The notes: generated from the sequence alone by a model not told the origin. A stretch of 10,140 nucleotides of DNA from an uncultured Aquabacterium sp. (GCA_937923225.1 CALAKR010000041.1:1-10140); one strand, 5' to 3'; positions 1 through 7,070 are shown, numbered from the stretch's first letter. Numbers and translations are program-made.

Positions 1-512
1 TGCGCCATCAGCTCGTTGGCCTTCTTGGTGGCCGCGTACAGGCTCACGGGGTGGTCCACCGGGTCACCCTCGGCAAAGGGCATCTTGCGGTTGCCGCCGT
101 ACACGCTGGAACTGCTGGCATAGACCAGGTGCGCCACGCCATGGTGGCGGCAGCCCTCCAGCACGTTCACGAAGCCCACCAGGTTCGATTGCGCGTAGGC
201 CTGCGGGTTCTGCAGCGAATAGCGCACGCCGGCCTGTGCAGCCAGGTGCACCACGCGGTCAAAGCGCTCGCGTGCGAACAGCGCGGTCACGCCAGCCTGG
301 TCCGCCACATCGAGCACCTCGAAGCGGAACGCCGCACCAGGCGCCCAGGCGGCGCGCTGCGCCTCGATATGCGCCAGCCGGTCGCGCTTGAGCTGCGGGT
401 CGTAGTAATCGTTGAGGTTGTCGATGCCGACCACCTCGTCACCGCGCGCAAGCAATGCCAGCACGGTGTGCATGCCGATGAAACCGGCCGCGCCGGTCAC
501 CAGGACCTTCAT
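1..512 (-). CDS. UDP-glucuronate 4-epimerase, NAD-dependent SDR (3' end beyond window)
   Basis: Partial gene: 170 codons are visible and the C-terminal half lies left of position 1. It is an extended short-chain dehydrogenase. The Rossmann motif TGAAGFIG is at residues 6-13, followed by the acidic NAD-binding strand end [10 protein letters not shown] (29-38), [11 protein letters not shown] (89-99), the SSS segment YASSSSVYG (131-139) and the catalytic YxxxK as Y159/K163. The NLNDYYD and AGVRYS strings are typical of the CapI/LspL UDP-GlcA 4-epimerase group, which makes UDP-GalA from UDP-GlcA in the cytosol. The start overlaps the stop of ugd as ATGA (509-512), so translation is probably coupled, and the substrate would be the product of that neighbour. 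UDP-GlcNAc or UDP-Glc 4-epimerase activity is possible but less likely given the pairing with ugd. The substrate-binding half is out of view. Confidence 0.85.
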   Translation of the reverse strand, partial: MKVLVTGAAGFIGMHTVLALLARGDEVVGIDNLNDYYDPQLKRDRLAHIEAQRAAWAPGAAFRFEVLDVADQAGVTALFARERFDRVVHLAAQAGVRYSLQNPQAYAQSNLVGFVNVLEGCRHHGVAHLVYASSSSVYGGNRKMPFAEGDPVDHPVSLYAATKKANELMA

Positions 513-1852
513 GCTTTCACGCTGTTGTTCAGACCCCGCCCGATGGCCTGGTAATCCAGCCCGGAGGACTGCACCAGCGAGGGCTCGTACAGGTTGCGCC
601 CGTCGAACACCACCGGCGCCTTGAGCGCCGCCTTGATGCGGTCGAAATCGGGGCTGCGGAACTCCTTCCACTCGGTCACGATCACCAGCGCATCGGCACC
701 GGCGAGTGCACCCATGGGGCTCTCGGCGTAGGCCAGGCGCGGCTCATCGCCAAAGACGCGACGGGCTTCGTCCATCGCCACCGGGTCATAGGCCGTGACG
801 GTGGCACCGCGCCTGAACAGTTCGGCCAGCACCACACGGCTGGTGGCCTCGCGCATGTCATCGGTGTTGGGCTTGAAGGCCAGGCCCCACACGGCGAAAC
901 GCTTGCCGGTCAGATCCTCGCCAAAGCGGCGCACGATCTTGTCGACCAGCACCAGCTTCTGCGCGTCGTTCGCGTCTTCCACAGCCTGCAGCACCTTCAG
1001 ATCCTGGCCGTTCTGCGCACCCGTCTGGATCAATGCCTTCACATCTTTCGGGAAACAGCTGCCGCCATAGCCGCAACCGGCGTACAGGAAGTGGTAGCCG
1101 ATGCGCGGGTCGGAGCCAATGCCCTGGCGCACCTGCTCGATGTCAGCGCCCAGCTTCTCGGCCAGCAGCGCCAGCTCGTTCATGAAGCTGATGCGCGTGG
1201 CCAGCATCGCGTTGGCCGCGTACTTGGTGAGCTCGGCGCTGCGCACGTCCATCACGTGCACCTTGTCGTGGTTGCGGTTGAACGGCGCGTACAGCGCGCG
1301 CATCAGCAGGATGGCCTGCTCGTCGTCCGCGCCCACGATGATGCGGTCCGGCCGCATGAAGTCATCGACGGCCGCGCCCTCTTTCAGGAACTCGGGGTTG
1401 GACACCACCGCGAAACGCGCATCGCTGCCGCGCTTGGCCAGTTCATCGGCGATGGCGGCACGCACCTTGTCGGCCGTGCCCACCGGCACCGTGCTCTTGT
1501 CGACCACCACCTTGTAGTCGGACATCAGGCGGCCGATGTTGCGCGCCGCGGCCAGCACGTACTGCAGGTCGGCCGAGCCATCTTCATCAGGCGGGGTGCC
1601 CACGGCGATGAACTGCAAGGTGCCATGCGCCACCGAACGGGCGATGTCGGTGGTGAAGGCCAGGCGGCCCGCCTTGACATTGCGCGCCACCACAGCGTCC
1701 AGACCGGGCTCGTGTATGGGAATGCCGCCTTCTTCCAGGATGCGGATCTTGTTGGGATCAACATCCAGGCACAGGACGTCGTTGCCCATTTCGGCGAGGC
1801 AGGCGCCAGTGACGAGGCCGACATAGCCGGTGCCGATGACGGAGACTTTCAT
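509..1852 (-). CDS. ugd: UDP-glucose 6-dehydrogenase
   Basis: A 447-residue protein, the usual length for the family. It oxidises UDP-glucose to UDP-glucuronate with two NAD+ in the cytosol, feeding capsule or exopolysaccharide synthesis. The N-terminal NAD-binding motif is GTGYVGLV (7-14), then VGTPPDEDG (84-92), KSTVPVGT (119-126), [10 protein letters not shown] (152-161) and the central-domain helix [20 protein letters not shown] (207-226). The active-site loop [10 protein letters not shown] (261-270) puts the catalytic cysteine at residue 266. The C-terminal UDP-binding domain shows [11 protein letters not shown] (322-332) and FDGRNLYEP (416-424). All key residues are present. No strong Shine-Dalgarno lies before the ATG at 1852, but the protein begins exactly where the family does ([12 protein letters not shown]). 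It leads a two-gene unit with the 4-epimerase and is divergent from the gene at 2073. The family is certain; the cofactor and substrate are inferred from family membership. Confidence 0.96.
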   Translation of the reverse strand: MKVSVIGTGYVGLVTGACLAEMGNDVLCLDVDPNKIRILEEGGIPIHEPGLDAVVARNVKAGRLAFTTDIARSVAHGTLQFIAVGTPPDEDGSADLQYVLAAARNIGRLMSDYKVVVDKSTVPVGTADKVRAAIADELAKRGSDARFAVVSNPEFLKEGAAVDDFMRPDRIIVGADDEQAILLMRALYAPFNRNHDKVHVMDVRSAELTKYAANAMLATRISFMNELALLAEKLGADIEQVRQGIGSDPRIGYHFLYAGCGYGGSCFPKDVKALIQTGAQNGQDLKVLQAVEDANDAQKLVLVDKIVRRFGEDLTGKRFAVWGLAFKPNTDDMREATSRVVLAELFRRGATVTAYDPVAMDEARRVFGDEPRLAYAESPMGALAGADALVIVTEWKEFRSPDFDRIKAALKAPVVFDGRNLYEPSLVQSSGLDYQAIGRGLNNSVKA

Positions 1853-1884
1853 TGCAGATCAGAAGATGAGGATCAATCCCCGGA

Positions 1885-1914
1885 ATTGTGCATGCGAACC
1901 AGCCACGCTGTCGC
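1885..1914 (-). promoter_or_regulatory. Candidate sigma-70-like promoter for ugd
   Basis: Read on the minus strand, GCGACA (1909-1914) matches the -35 consensus at four of six bases. After an 18-base spacer, CACAAT (1885-1890) matches the -10 consensus at four of six. The start codon of ugd is about 32 bases downstream of the -10. This is the best-spaced pair I found for the leftward unit, but matches of this quality also occur by chance. Confidence 0.25.
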
Positions 1915-1971
1915 CGCTTACAACACCTTCGGGTGAACTGGCTGGCTTAGGCCCATAATCGCGTCAACCTG

Positions 1972-1991
1972 CGACGATACAACGACAATAC
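1972..1991. repeat. Short direct repeat, two 9-base units at 11-base period
   Basis: CGACGATAC (1972-1980) and CGACAATAC (1983-1991) match at eight of nine positions and sit 11 bases apart, about one helical turn. They lie about 80 bases upstream of the Gmd-like gene and overlap one of its possible -10 elements. The arrangement would suit side-by-side protein binding, but two copies this short may be accidental. Confidence 0.2.
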
Positions 1992-2072
1992 CCATCACAG
2001 GGGCCTTGGCTCCCAACCTGGACGGGGTTCTCTCAACACGAACCGACCCACACAAACTCTTTCCCCAGGCGC

Positions 2073-3101
2073 ATGAACACACCCCAGACCGTCTTCATAA
2101 CCGGAATCCTGGGTCAGGATGGCAGTTATCTCGCAGCACACGCCTTGAAGCTCGGACAACGCGTGGTGGGCGGCATACGAGGCGAACTCTCCGATGAACG
2201 CCTGTGGCGCCTGAATCACCTTGGCATTGCCAAGGACATCGAATTCGTCGAACTGGATTTGCTGGATCCCTCGTCAATCGATCACGCCATCGACACCACC
2301 CAACCCGATCTGATTTTCAATTTCGCAGCACAGAGCTCGGTCGGCGATTCGTTCAACACGCCGATTGCCACGGCGGAAGCTGGCGGAATGGGGGCCATTC
2401 GCATTTTTGAGAAGGCCAAGCTGTCAGACAACCGTATCAGGGTGTTCCAGGCGTCGTCTTCCGAAATCTTCGGCGACATCACCGATTCGCAGCATTCCGA
2501 AGATAGCTTCTTCAACCCCAAAACCCCTTATGGGGCGACGAAGCTCTTCGCACACATCATGGCCGAGGCCTACCGGGCCAGCTACGGCACGCATGTGTCC
2601 ACCGGGATCCTGTTCAACCACGAGAGCCCTCTGCGCGGCATCAACTTCGTGACCCGCAAGATCACGAACTCCCTGGCCAAGGTGAAGCTGGGGCAGATCG
2701 AGAGCTTCTCACTGGGCAACCTGGATGCACGCCGCGACTGGTCGCACGCCAAGGATTTCGTCGCCGCCATCTGGACCATGCTGACGCTCGACAAACCGGA
2801 CAACTTCGTGCTGGCCAGCGGCCGCCTGACCTCGGTGCGCGAGTTCGTCAATCTGGCCGCCGAGGCCCTCGACATGCGCCTGGCATGGGAAGGCTCCGGC
2901 ACGGACGAGTGCGGCATTGACACGCGCACTGGCAAGGTCGTCGTGAAGGTCAACCCCGAGTTCTACCGCCCTTACGACCCGGCCCAGCCCCTGGCCGACA
3001 TCCGCAAGGCCCAACGCTTGCTGGGCTGGCAGCCACAGCAGTCGCTCCACGGTCTGGTCAGCGAAATGGTCGAGTTCGAACTGCAACAACTCAAAGCATG
3101 A
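2073..3101 (+). CDS. GDP-mannose 4,6-dehydratase-like SDR, divergent paralogue
   Basis: A 342-residue extended SDR of the GDP-mannose 4,6-dehydratase (Gmd) family. Family marks in order: [13 protein letters not shown] (9-21), [12 protein letters not shown] (83-94), [11 protein letters not shown] (125-135), the catalytic pair Y153/K157 in [15 protein letters not shown] and FVTRKI (181-197), [17 protein letters not shown] (214-230), and a C-terminal [21 protein letters not shown]. The active-site Ser/Glu of SSSE (Ser130, Glu131), which dehydratases need and plain reductases lack, are present. It should therefore act on an NDP-hexose, most likely GDP-mannose, to give a 4-keto-6-deoxy sugar. It is somewhat shorter than the canonical enzyme (about 370) and differs in details (SSVGDSF where Gmd has SHVAVSF), so the substrate could differ, or it could be a 4-ketoreductase of the same fold. 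Its stop overlaps the start of the broken gmd as ATGA (3098-3101), so the two were once a coupled pair. Confidence 0.85.
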   Translation: MNTPQTVFITGILGQDGSYLAAHALKLGQRVVGGIRGELSDERLWRLNHLGIAKDIEFVELDLLDPSSIDHAIDTTQPDLIFNFAAQSSVGDSFNTPIATAEAGGMGAIRIFEKAKLSDNRIRVFQASSSEIFGDITDSQHSEDSFFNPKTPYGATKLFAHIMAEAYRASYGTHVSTGILFNHESPLRGINFVTRKITNSLAKVKLGQIESFSLGNLDARRDWSHAKDFVAAIWTMLTLDKPDNFVLASGRLTSVREFVNLAAEALDMRLAWEGSGTDECGIDTRTGKVVVKVNPEFYRPYDPAQPLADIRKAQRLLGWQPQQSLHGLVSEMVEFELQQLKA

Positions 3102-3452
3102 AAAAAGCTCTCATCACCGGCGTCACAGGACAGGATGGCGCCTACCTGGCTGAATTCCTGCTCAAGAAGGGCTACGAGGTGCACGGCATCAAGCGCCGCT
3201 CGTCGCTGTTCAACACCGACCGCATCGACCACCTGTACCAGGATCCGCACGTCGACAACCGCAACTTCATCCTGCACTACGGCGACCTGACGGATTCGAC
3301 CTCACTGGTGCGCATCGTGCAGAAGGGGCTGGACGCCCAAGATCTCGCTGGGCGAATTGGTCAAGGAAATGGTGCTGAGCGACTACTCTGCGGCCAAGCG
3401 TGACAGCTTGGTCAAAGCAGCGGGTTTCCAAGCATACGATCACCATGAATAA
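3098..3452 (+). pseudogene. gmd: gmd remnant: canonical GDP-mannose 4,6-dehydratase with large internal deletion and frameshift
   Basis: The first 76 codons (3098-3325) are a textbook Gmd N-terminus: [20 protein letters not shown] (6-25), [20 protein letters not shown], then [20 protein letters not shown]. The next codons should read into the NLAAQSHV region. Instead, from 3327 and one base out of frame, the sequence reads [16 protein letters not shown] and continues to AAGFQAYDHHE with a TAA at 3450-3452. That is the Gmd C-terminus. So both ends survive and the middle, roughly 230-255 residues including the catalytic Thr/Ser-Glu-Tyr-Lys set and the GDP-mannose site, is gone. In the starting frame the product is 101 residues, ending at 3401-3403 after 25 nonsense residues. 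The junction lies within 3322-3332 (a run of four G). The gene could not make an active enzyme. Intact, it would have overlapped the glycosyltransferase start by eight bases. An assembly collapse would look the same and cannot be excluded. Confidence 0.88.
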
Positions 3453-4806
3453 GATTTATTTCGACGTCACCGACATTGTCCATTTCGCCCACTACAACAG
3501 CCGAGTTTCAGGGATCCAGCGAGTGCAGGCCCGACTCATCGGCTCACTCGTCAGGCGTGTCGGAAGTGACCGGATCAGGGGCATTTTCTGGCATCCAACC
3601 AGAAACGAAATGGTGGAATTTGATTCAAGCAGAGTCTTCGATGAATCAGAGTTTGACACAGGCCGTTTCCTTGCCAGACTCGGGTTATGGAAAGGCGGGC
3701 GCCTCCCCGCGAAGCACGTGGTGCGCCGCCATTTGGAACCCTACAATAAAAGAAAAATAAAAAGGGGATTCCTGAAGGCGTGGATTTACCTCGCAGCCAT
3801 ATTTTCTCCATCGAAGCTGCAACGCATGGGGCTGGACCCCCGAGCCAATCTGTTGAAAGAACCCATACAGCGCTCAAGCCCACTGAAGAAACTGCAACCG
3901 GATGATGTCTATGTTTTTCTGGGCGCGAACTGGTCGCACCCCGAAATATTAGAATTCGGCCGACAACATTCAGCCAACGGCGGCGTGGTCATGCAGATGA
4001 TTCATGACCTGATACCCTACCTGGCACCCGAGTACTGCGCTGATCTGGGCGACAGTTTTAAATCTTTCCTGAATCTCACGACCACCTACGCGAATCGATT
4101 TGTGTGCGTCTCGGACTGGACAAAATCCGAATACGTTGATTTCCTGAAATCCAATGGATTGACACGGTCAGTCGTAACCGTGCCTTTGGCGCACGAGTTC
4201 GACGGTTTTGCCAGAAATCAGCCTGTCACAAGCGCGGATTCTCGAGAAGCTCTGGCACTGGGGCATCAAGATTTCGTTGTTTGTGTTGGCACCATCGAAC
4301 GGCGAAAAAATGGCATCAACCTGCTGAAGGCATGGGCCGAACTGATCAGAAAGCGCGGCGCAGATCGTGTTCCCACTCTGGTGTTCGCTGGCAGGATGGG
4401 GTGGAAAGCATCGGAATTCACCGACATCCTGGACGCAAACAGCGCATTGCGAGACAAGGTGCGTTTATTTTCAACGCTAAGCGATCGGGATTTGGCCTAC
4501 CTGTATTACAAATGCCGATTCTCTGTCTATCCCAGCAAATACGAGGGCTGGGGGCTTCCCGTCGGCGAATGCGCATGGTTCGGCCGCTACGTCATTGCGT
4601 CCAATGCCACCTCACTGCCAGAGGTCTGCGGCAGTTTGATCGACTATGTCAATCCAGACGATGTGATCGACATTGCCGCTAAAATTGAATACGCCCTTGA
4701 TCACCCTGAACATGTGTCTCAGAAGGAGTTGACCCTCAAGTCAGCCAAATTGAGGACCTGGGATGATGTGGCGGATCAGCTATTGGCAGTGATTGAGGCC
4801 AGCTAA
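3445..4806 (+). CDS. GT4-family glycosyltransferase (GT-B fold)
   Basis: A retaining GT-B glycosyltransferase of 453 residues, expected to move a sugar from a nucleotide donor to a growing lipid-linked glycan at the inner face of the membrane. The N-terminal domain opens with IYFDVTDIVHFAHYNS and VSGIQRVQ (21-28), a start seen in a subgroup of polysaccharide GT4 enzymes. HDLIP (187-191) and a VSDWTKSEY (222-230) follow. The donor domain has VGTIERRKN (281-289), LVFAGRMGW (312-320) and the EX7E motif E367-E375 in YEGWGLPVGE, then SNATSLPEV (386-394). The ATG at 3445 was chosen because the family motif starts at once. An upstream in-frame GTG at 3400 only adds 15 residues read from the old gmd tail. 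There is no good ribosome site, consistent with former coupling to gmd. Codon use is more A/T-rich than in the flanking high-GC genes, including an A-rich run at 3744-3763. A GDP-linked donor such as mannose or a 6-deoxy-mannose derivative would suit the neighbours but is not shown. Confidence 0.88.
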   Translation: MNKIYFDVTDIVHFAHYNSRVSGIQRVQARLIGSLVRRVGSDRIRGIFWHPTRNEMVEFDSSRVFDESEFDTGRFLARLGLWKGGRLPAKHVVRRHLEPYNKRKIKRGFLKAWIYLAAIFSPSKLQRMGLDPRANLLKEPIQRSSPLKKLQPDDVYVFLGANWSHPEILEFGRQHSANGGVVMQMIHDLIPYLAPEYCADLGDSFKSFLNLTTTYANRFVCVSDWTKSEYVDFLKSNGLTRSVVTVPLAHEFDGFARNQPVTSADSREALALGHQDFVVCVGTIERRKNGINLLKAWAELIRKRGADRVPTLVFAGRMGWKASEFTDILDANSALRDKVRLFSTLSDRDLAYLYYKCRFSVYPSKYEGWGLPVGECAWFGRYVIASNATSLPEVCGSLIDYVNPDDVIDIAAKIEYALDHPEHVSQKELTLKSAKLRTWDDVADQLLAVIEAS

Positions 4807-4880
4807 TGCTTTCGCTCAATTTTCTTGTGTCACGCGCCATGCCGACCAAGGTCAAGCCTGACTTAGAACTGGAGGACTAA
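4806..4880 (+). CDS. Possible 24-codon mini-ORF between glycosyltransferase and methyltransferase
   Basis: An ATG at 4806-4808 overlaps the glycosyltransferase stop (TAATG) and opens a 24-residue frame, beginning MLSLNFLVSRAM and ending PDLELED, that stops at 4878-4880, one base before the next start codon. It contains the Shine-Dalgarno of the methyltransferase. It may be a leader peptide, a remnant of a deleted gene, or chance. No family is recognisable, and the evidence is only the tight fit to both neighbours. Confidence 0.2.
   Translation: MLSLNFLVSRAMPTKVKPDLELED
4871..4875 (+). promoter_or_regulatory. Shine-Dalgarno GGAGG for the methyltransferase at 4882
   Basis: A perfect GGAGG sits six bases before the ATG at 4882. 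It is the strongest ribosome site seen in the plus-strand block and settles the start of that gene. Confidence 0.8.
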
Positions 4881-4881
4881 C

Positions 4882-5763
4882 ATGAGTGCAATTCTGAAAG
4901 GTTTGTTTAAATCGGGCGTGCCCGCGGTTCCAGCAGGATACCGTGCCTGGGTCAACGATGTGGCCTTGCCCACGCTCACCTCACCTGTCTCACAGTTGTG
5001 CACCCATAGCCAGTTTGACGAACCCGTCTACGAATATTGGGTCAACCAGATTCACGAGCAGAAACGGTATCATCGCAAACAATGGGAATTTGTTTATATT
5101 CTGCAGAACCTGAACATTCGGCTCTTGCTTGAAAATGGACGGAAAGGCCTTGGATTTGGCGTTGGCCAGGAACCCTTACCCGCATTGATGGCAAGCCGGG
5201 GCGTGAATGTGATGGCCACCGACCTGGATCTGGAGGGCGCTACTCAAAAAGGCTGGGCGACATCGAATCAGCATACAACCTCACTGGACGTGCTGAATAA
5301 CCGCGGCATCTGCGAACCGACCGTGTTTGACAGGCTTGTCAGTTTCAAGAACGTCGACATGAACAACATCCCGGATGATCTGGCGGGATATGACTTTTGC
5401 TGGTCATCCTGCGCCTTCGAACACCTGGGGTCCATCGAACTGGGCTTGCAGTTCGTTGAGAACTCATTGAAGTGCTTGAAACCGGGCGGGGTAGCGGTGC
5501 ACACCACCGAATACAACTGCCAGTCCAATGACAAAACACTGGACAAAGGCGGCACCGTGATCTTCAGGCAACGCGACATATTGGCGTTGGCCAATCGTTT
5601 ACGATCCGCCGGCCACCTGTTGTTCTTGAACCTGAACCAGGGAAGCCAGGACCTGGACAAGCATGTCGACATGCCTCCTTATGCACAGGATCATCACTTG
5701 AAGCTGCAGCTCGACAAGTACGTGACCACATCCATCGGCTTGGTTGTGCAAAAGGCAGCGTGA
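4882..5763 (+). CDS. Class I SAM-dependent methyltransferase-like protein
   Basis: A 293-residue protein with a class I methyltransferase core: glycine-rich motif I GLGFGVGQEPLP (89-100), the acidic strand end MATDLD (111-116), a motif IV-like stretch DFCWSSCAFEHLGS (171-184), and LKPGGVAVHTTEY (199-211). An N-terminal region of about 85 residues precedes the core and may bind the acceptor. The likely role is O- or N-methylation of a sugar in the polysaccharide, inferred from context; the acceptor is unknown. FGVGQEP replaces the common GxGxG spacing and includes a glutamine-glutamate pair, as in some FkbM- or sugar-type methyltransferases, so cofactor use should be taken as likely rather than proven. 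Base composition is like the GT4 gene, lower in GC than the outer genes. Its TGA abuts the stop of the convergent gene at 5764 with no spacer, so no terminator fits between them. Confidence 0.75.
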   Translation: MSAILKGLFKSGVPAVPAGYRAWVNDVALPTLTSPVSQLCTHSQFDEPVYEYWVNQIHEQKRYHRKQWEFVYILQNLNIRLLLENGRKGLGFGVGQEPLPALMASRGVNVMATDLDLEGATQKGWATSNQHTTSLDVLNNRGICEPTVFDRLVSFKNVDMNNIPDDLAGYDFCWSSCAFEHLGSIELGLQFVENSLKCLKPGGVAVHTTEYNCQSNDKTLDKGGTVIFRQRDILALANRLRSAGHLLFLNLNQGSQDLDKHVDMPPYAQDHHLKLQLDKYVTTSIGLVVQKAA

Positions 5764-6645
5764 TTATTTCTCAAACACGCCCAGAACCGACGTTCCCCAA
5801 GGAAAGCGCACGTTGTGCCCGATGGGGCTTTCCGCACAAAATATCTTTGCCAATGCCCCATTGATGAATTTGTTGGGCACCTCGTGCGCCTTTTGAATCA
5901 TGGCCTCCAACTCTTGAGCCGACAGGTTCTTAGGCTTTGATTTGCGAGAGAGCCAATACAGCGGGCTGAGGAAGAACATGAAATACCGTGCGTCAGCCAG
6001 CTTGAAGCGGGTTTGATCCGCCAGGTTCTGGTAGTCAGCCACACTGTAGCGCCGCAGGTGCTGGGAGTACTCGTCGTTGTAACTCCAAAAATACTGGAGC
6101 GCCGGCGTGCTGACGATCAGCTTGCCCCCCGGTTTCAGCGCCTCATACACCTGCTGCAGGATGCCCTTGTCATCAGGGCAATGCTCGATGACATCCAGCA
6201 GGAAGATCACGTCCCACCGGTCCTTCCATTGAAGGTTCATCAAATCTGTCTGGTACAGGTTCACTGATTCGGGCAATACGGTTTTGGCGCCCAGTAGTGC
6301 CACTTCCGACGAATCCCCCAAGGCCAGTTCATCAAACTTCTGGGGCTGGTGATCAAGAAGGTAACGAACCCAGCCACCGACACCACCGCCGAGATCAATC
6401 GCCTTCAGCCCGGATGCGGGGGCTGTTCTCAGCAAACTGGTCAGCAGAAACTTGTGCCGGCCGAGGTACCAGAAGTGCTTCTGCTGCATGTCCAGCAGGG
6501 TGCTGAACCCCGTTTCCTTGTATTCATCGTTCCGGTGTGAAACGGGGATTTCGGGGCGAAATATCCCCCGCTCGTCTGAAACATAAGTCATGAAGATTCC
6601 GTTGAGCTGATCTGATGGCAAGCAAGGCTCAGATCGACGTGTCAT
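5764..6645 (-). CDS. Class I SAM-dependent methyltransferase, glycan-cluster type
   Basis: A 293-residue methyltransferase. Motif I is AIDLGGGVGGWVRYLL (82-97), ALGDSSE (108-114) gives the acidic strand, VIFLLDVIEHCPDD (146-159) is motif IV, and LKPGGKLIVSTPAL (170-183) follows. The later WSYNDEYSQHLRRYSVADY (187-205), with its His-x-Arg-Arg-Tyr core, is typical of methyltransferases encoded near GtrA proteins and polyprenyl-sugar genes. A hydrophobic stretch, YFMFFLSPLYWL (221-232), could touch the membrane. The ATG at 6645 overlaps the GtrA stop as ATGA. A second Met at residue 19 (6591), with a weak GGA seven bases upstream, is a fair alternative and would give 275 residues. It is the last gene of the minus-strand operon. 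The substrate is unknown; a sugar or lipid-linked sugar is inferred from position. Confidence 0.85.
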   Translation of the reverse strand: MTRRSEPCLPSDQLNGIFMTYVSDERGIFRPEIPVSHRNDEYKETGFSTLLDMQQKHFWYLGRHKFLLTSLLRTAPASGLKAIDLGGGVGGWVRYLLDHQPQKFDELALGDSSEVALLGAKTVLPESVNLYQTDLMNLQWKDRWDVIFLLDVIEHCPDDKGILQQVYEALKPGGKLIVSTPALQYFWSYNDEYSQHLRRYSVADYQNLADQTRFKLADARYFMFFLSPLYWLSRKSKPKNLSAQELEAMIQKAHEVPNKFINGALAKIFCAESPIGHNVRFPWGTSVLGVFEK

Positions 6646-6654
6646 TCATCTGAG
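6628..6654. repeat. Inverted repeat spanning the start codon of the methyltransferase at 6645
   Basis: CTCAGAT (6628-6634) and ATCTGAG (6648-6654) are perfect 7-base complements around a 13-base loop that contains the ATG at 6645 and the GtrA stop. In mRNA it could present or hide the start and favour coupled translation. No U-tract follows, so it is not a terminator. Confidence 0.3.
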
Positions 6655-7070
6655 GCTTTGGCGGGCACCTCTGGAAAAACGAAATACCTGAATGTCACAA
6701 AAAGAAAGGCGGCCACGACAAAGATGGCAAAGGCCTGGACCCATTGATGGGGATAGCCCATCCGGTCCACAAAGGTGATCAGGATACCCAGGTTGATGGC
6801 GTAGCCACAGGTGTGCGCCAGCAAGTAGCGCACGCCGGATCCCAACACGCTGCCCTTGTGGGAGAACGTGACATTGCGCTGCCCGAAGTACCCCACTGCG
6901 GCCCCAACGCCGTACAGCAGCGTCATGGTGACCTTCGGAGGCGCGCCAAGGCCCGTCAGAGCCAAGTACACCAGATAGCCCGCCAGATTGCTCGCTGCAC
7001 CGACCAGGCCATAACGGATGAGTCTTGCCAAACCTTGACGCCTCAAGGCGGCGCTTTGCAAATCACGCAT
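6642..7070 (-). CDS. GtrA-family membrane protein
   Basis: A small integral membrane protein of 142 residues with four hydrophobic segments at about 17-40, 45-64, 80-102 and 108-133. It carries the GtrA-family signatures FxRYGLVG-like LIRYGLVGAASNL (17-29), FGQRNVTFSH (62-71) and FRYFVFPE (127-134). GtrA-like proteins are thought to flip or help handle polyprenyl-phosphate sugars in O-antigen glucosylation, arabinogalactan and teichoic acid decoration. The start at 7070 gives the normal family length and overlaps the stop of the upstream gene by eight bases. A longer reading from 7157 would overlap that gene by 95 bases with an unconserved, non-membrane leader and was not preferred. No polyprenyl-phosphate glycosyltransferase (GT2), the usual partner, is visible in the window. 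Confidence 0.88.
   Translation of the reverse strand: MRDLQSAALRRQGLARLIRYGLVGAASNLAGYLVYLALTGLGAPPKVTMTLLYGVGAAVGYFGQRNVTFSHKGSVLGSGVRYLLAHTCGYAINLGILITFVDRMGYPHQWVQAFAIFVVAAFLFVTFRYFVFPEVPAKASDE

Larger units (their letters stand above)
1853..2072. promoter_or_regulatory. Divergent intergenic control region between ugd and the Gmd-like gene
   Basis: These 220 bases hold no convincing gene and must contain the start signals for both divergent units. For the plus strand the best -10-like hexamers are CATAAT (1954-1959) and GACAAT (1984-1989), but neither has a good -35 at 16-18 bases, so the rightward promoter may need an activator or a different sigma factor. A separated inverted repeat, CCAGCCA (1899-1905) with TGGCTGG (1939-1945), and a short 11-base-period direct repeat (1972-1991) are the only symmetrical elements found. 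The plus-strand gene has only a weak ribosome site, AGG at 2067-2069. That a promoter lies here is inferred from gene orientation; the exact sites are guesses. Confidence 0.5.

Noticed and set aside
51-554. Plus-strand open frame of 167 codons opposite the epimerase
   Set aside because: Low-complexity shadow peptide of a GC-rich gene; the minus strand carries a clear SDR with all motifs.
1091-1936. Long open frame of 281 codons on the plus strand opposite ugd
   Set aside because: It is a frame shadow of the high-GC ugd gene: histidine-, alanine- and valine-rich with no family motif. The opposite strand is unmistakably ugd.
3322-3332. Transposon or site-specific recombination scar at the gmd junction
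   Set aside because: No inverted repeats, target-site duplication or transposase remnant is visible; only a run of four G is seen, so a plain deletion is the simpler reading.
3400-3444. GTG start at 3400 for the glycosyltransferase
   Set aside because: The extra 15 residues are the old gmd C-terminus read in the wrong frame, and the family N-terminus begins at the ATG at 3445. Re-initiation there is mentioned only as a possible side effect.
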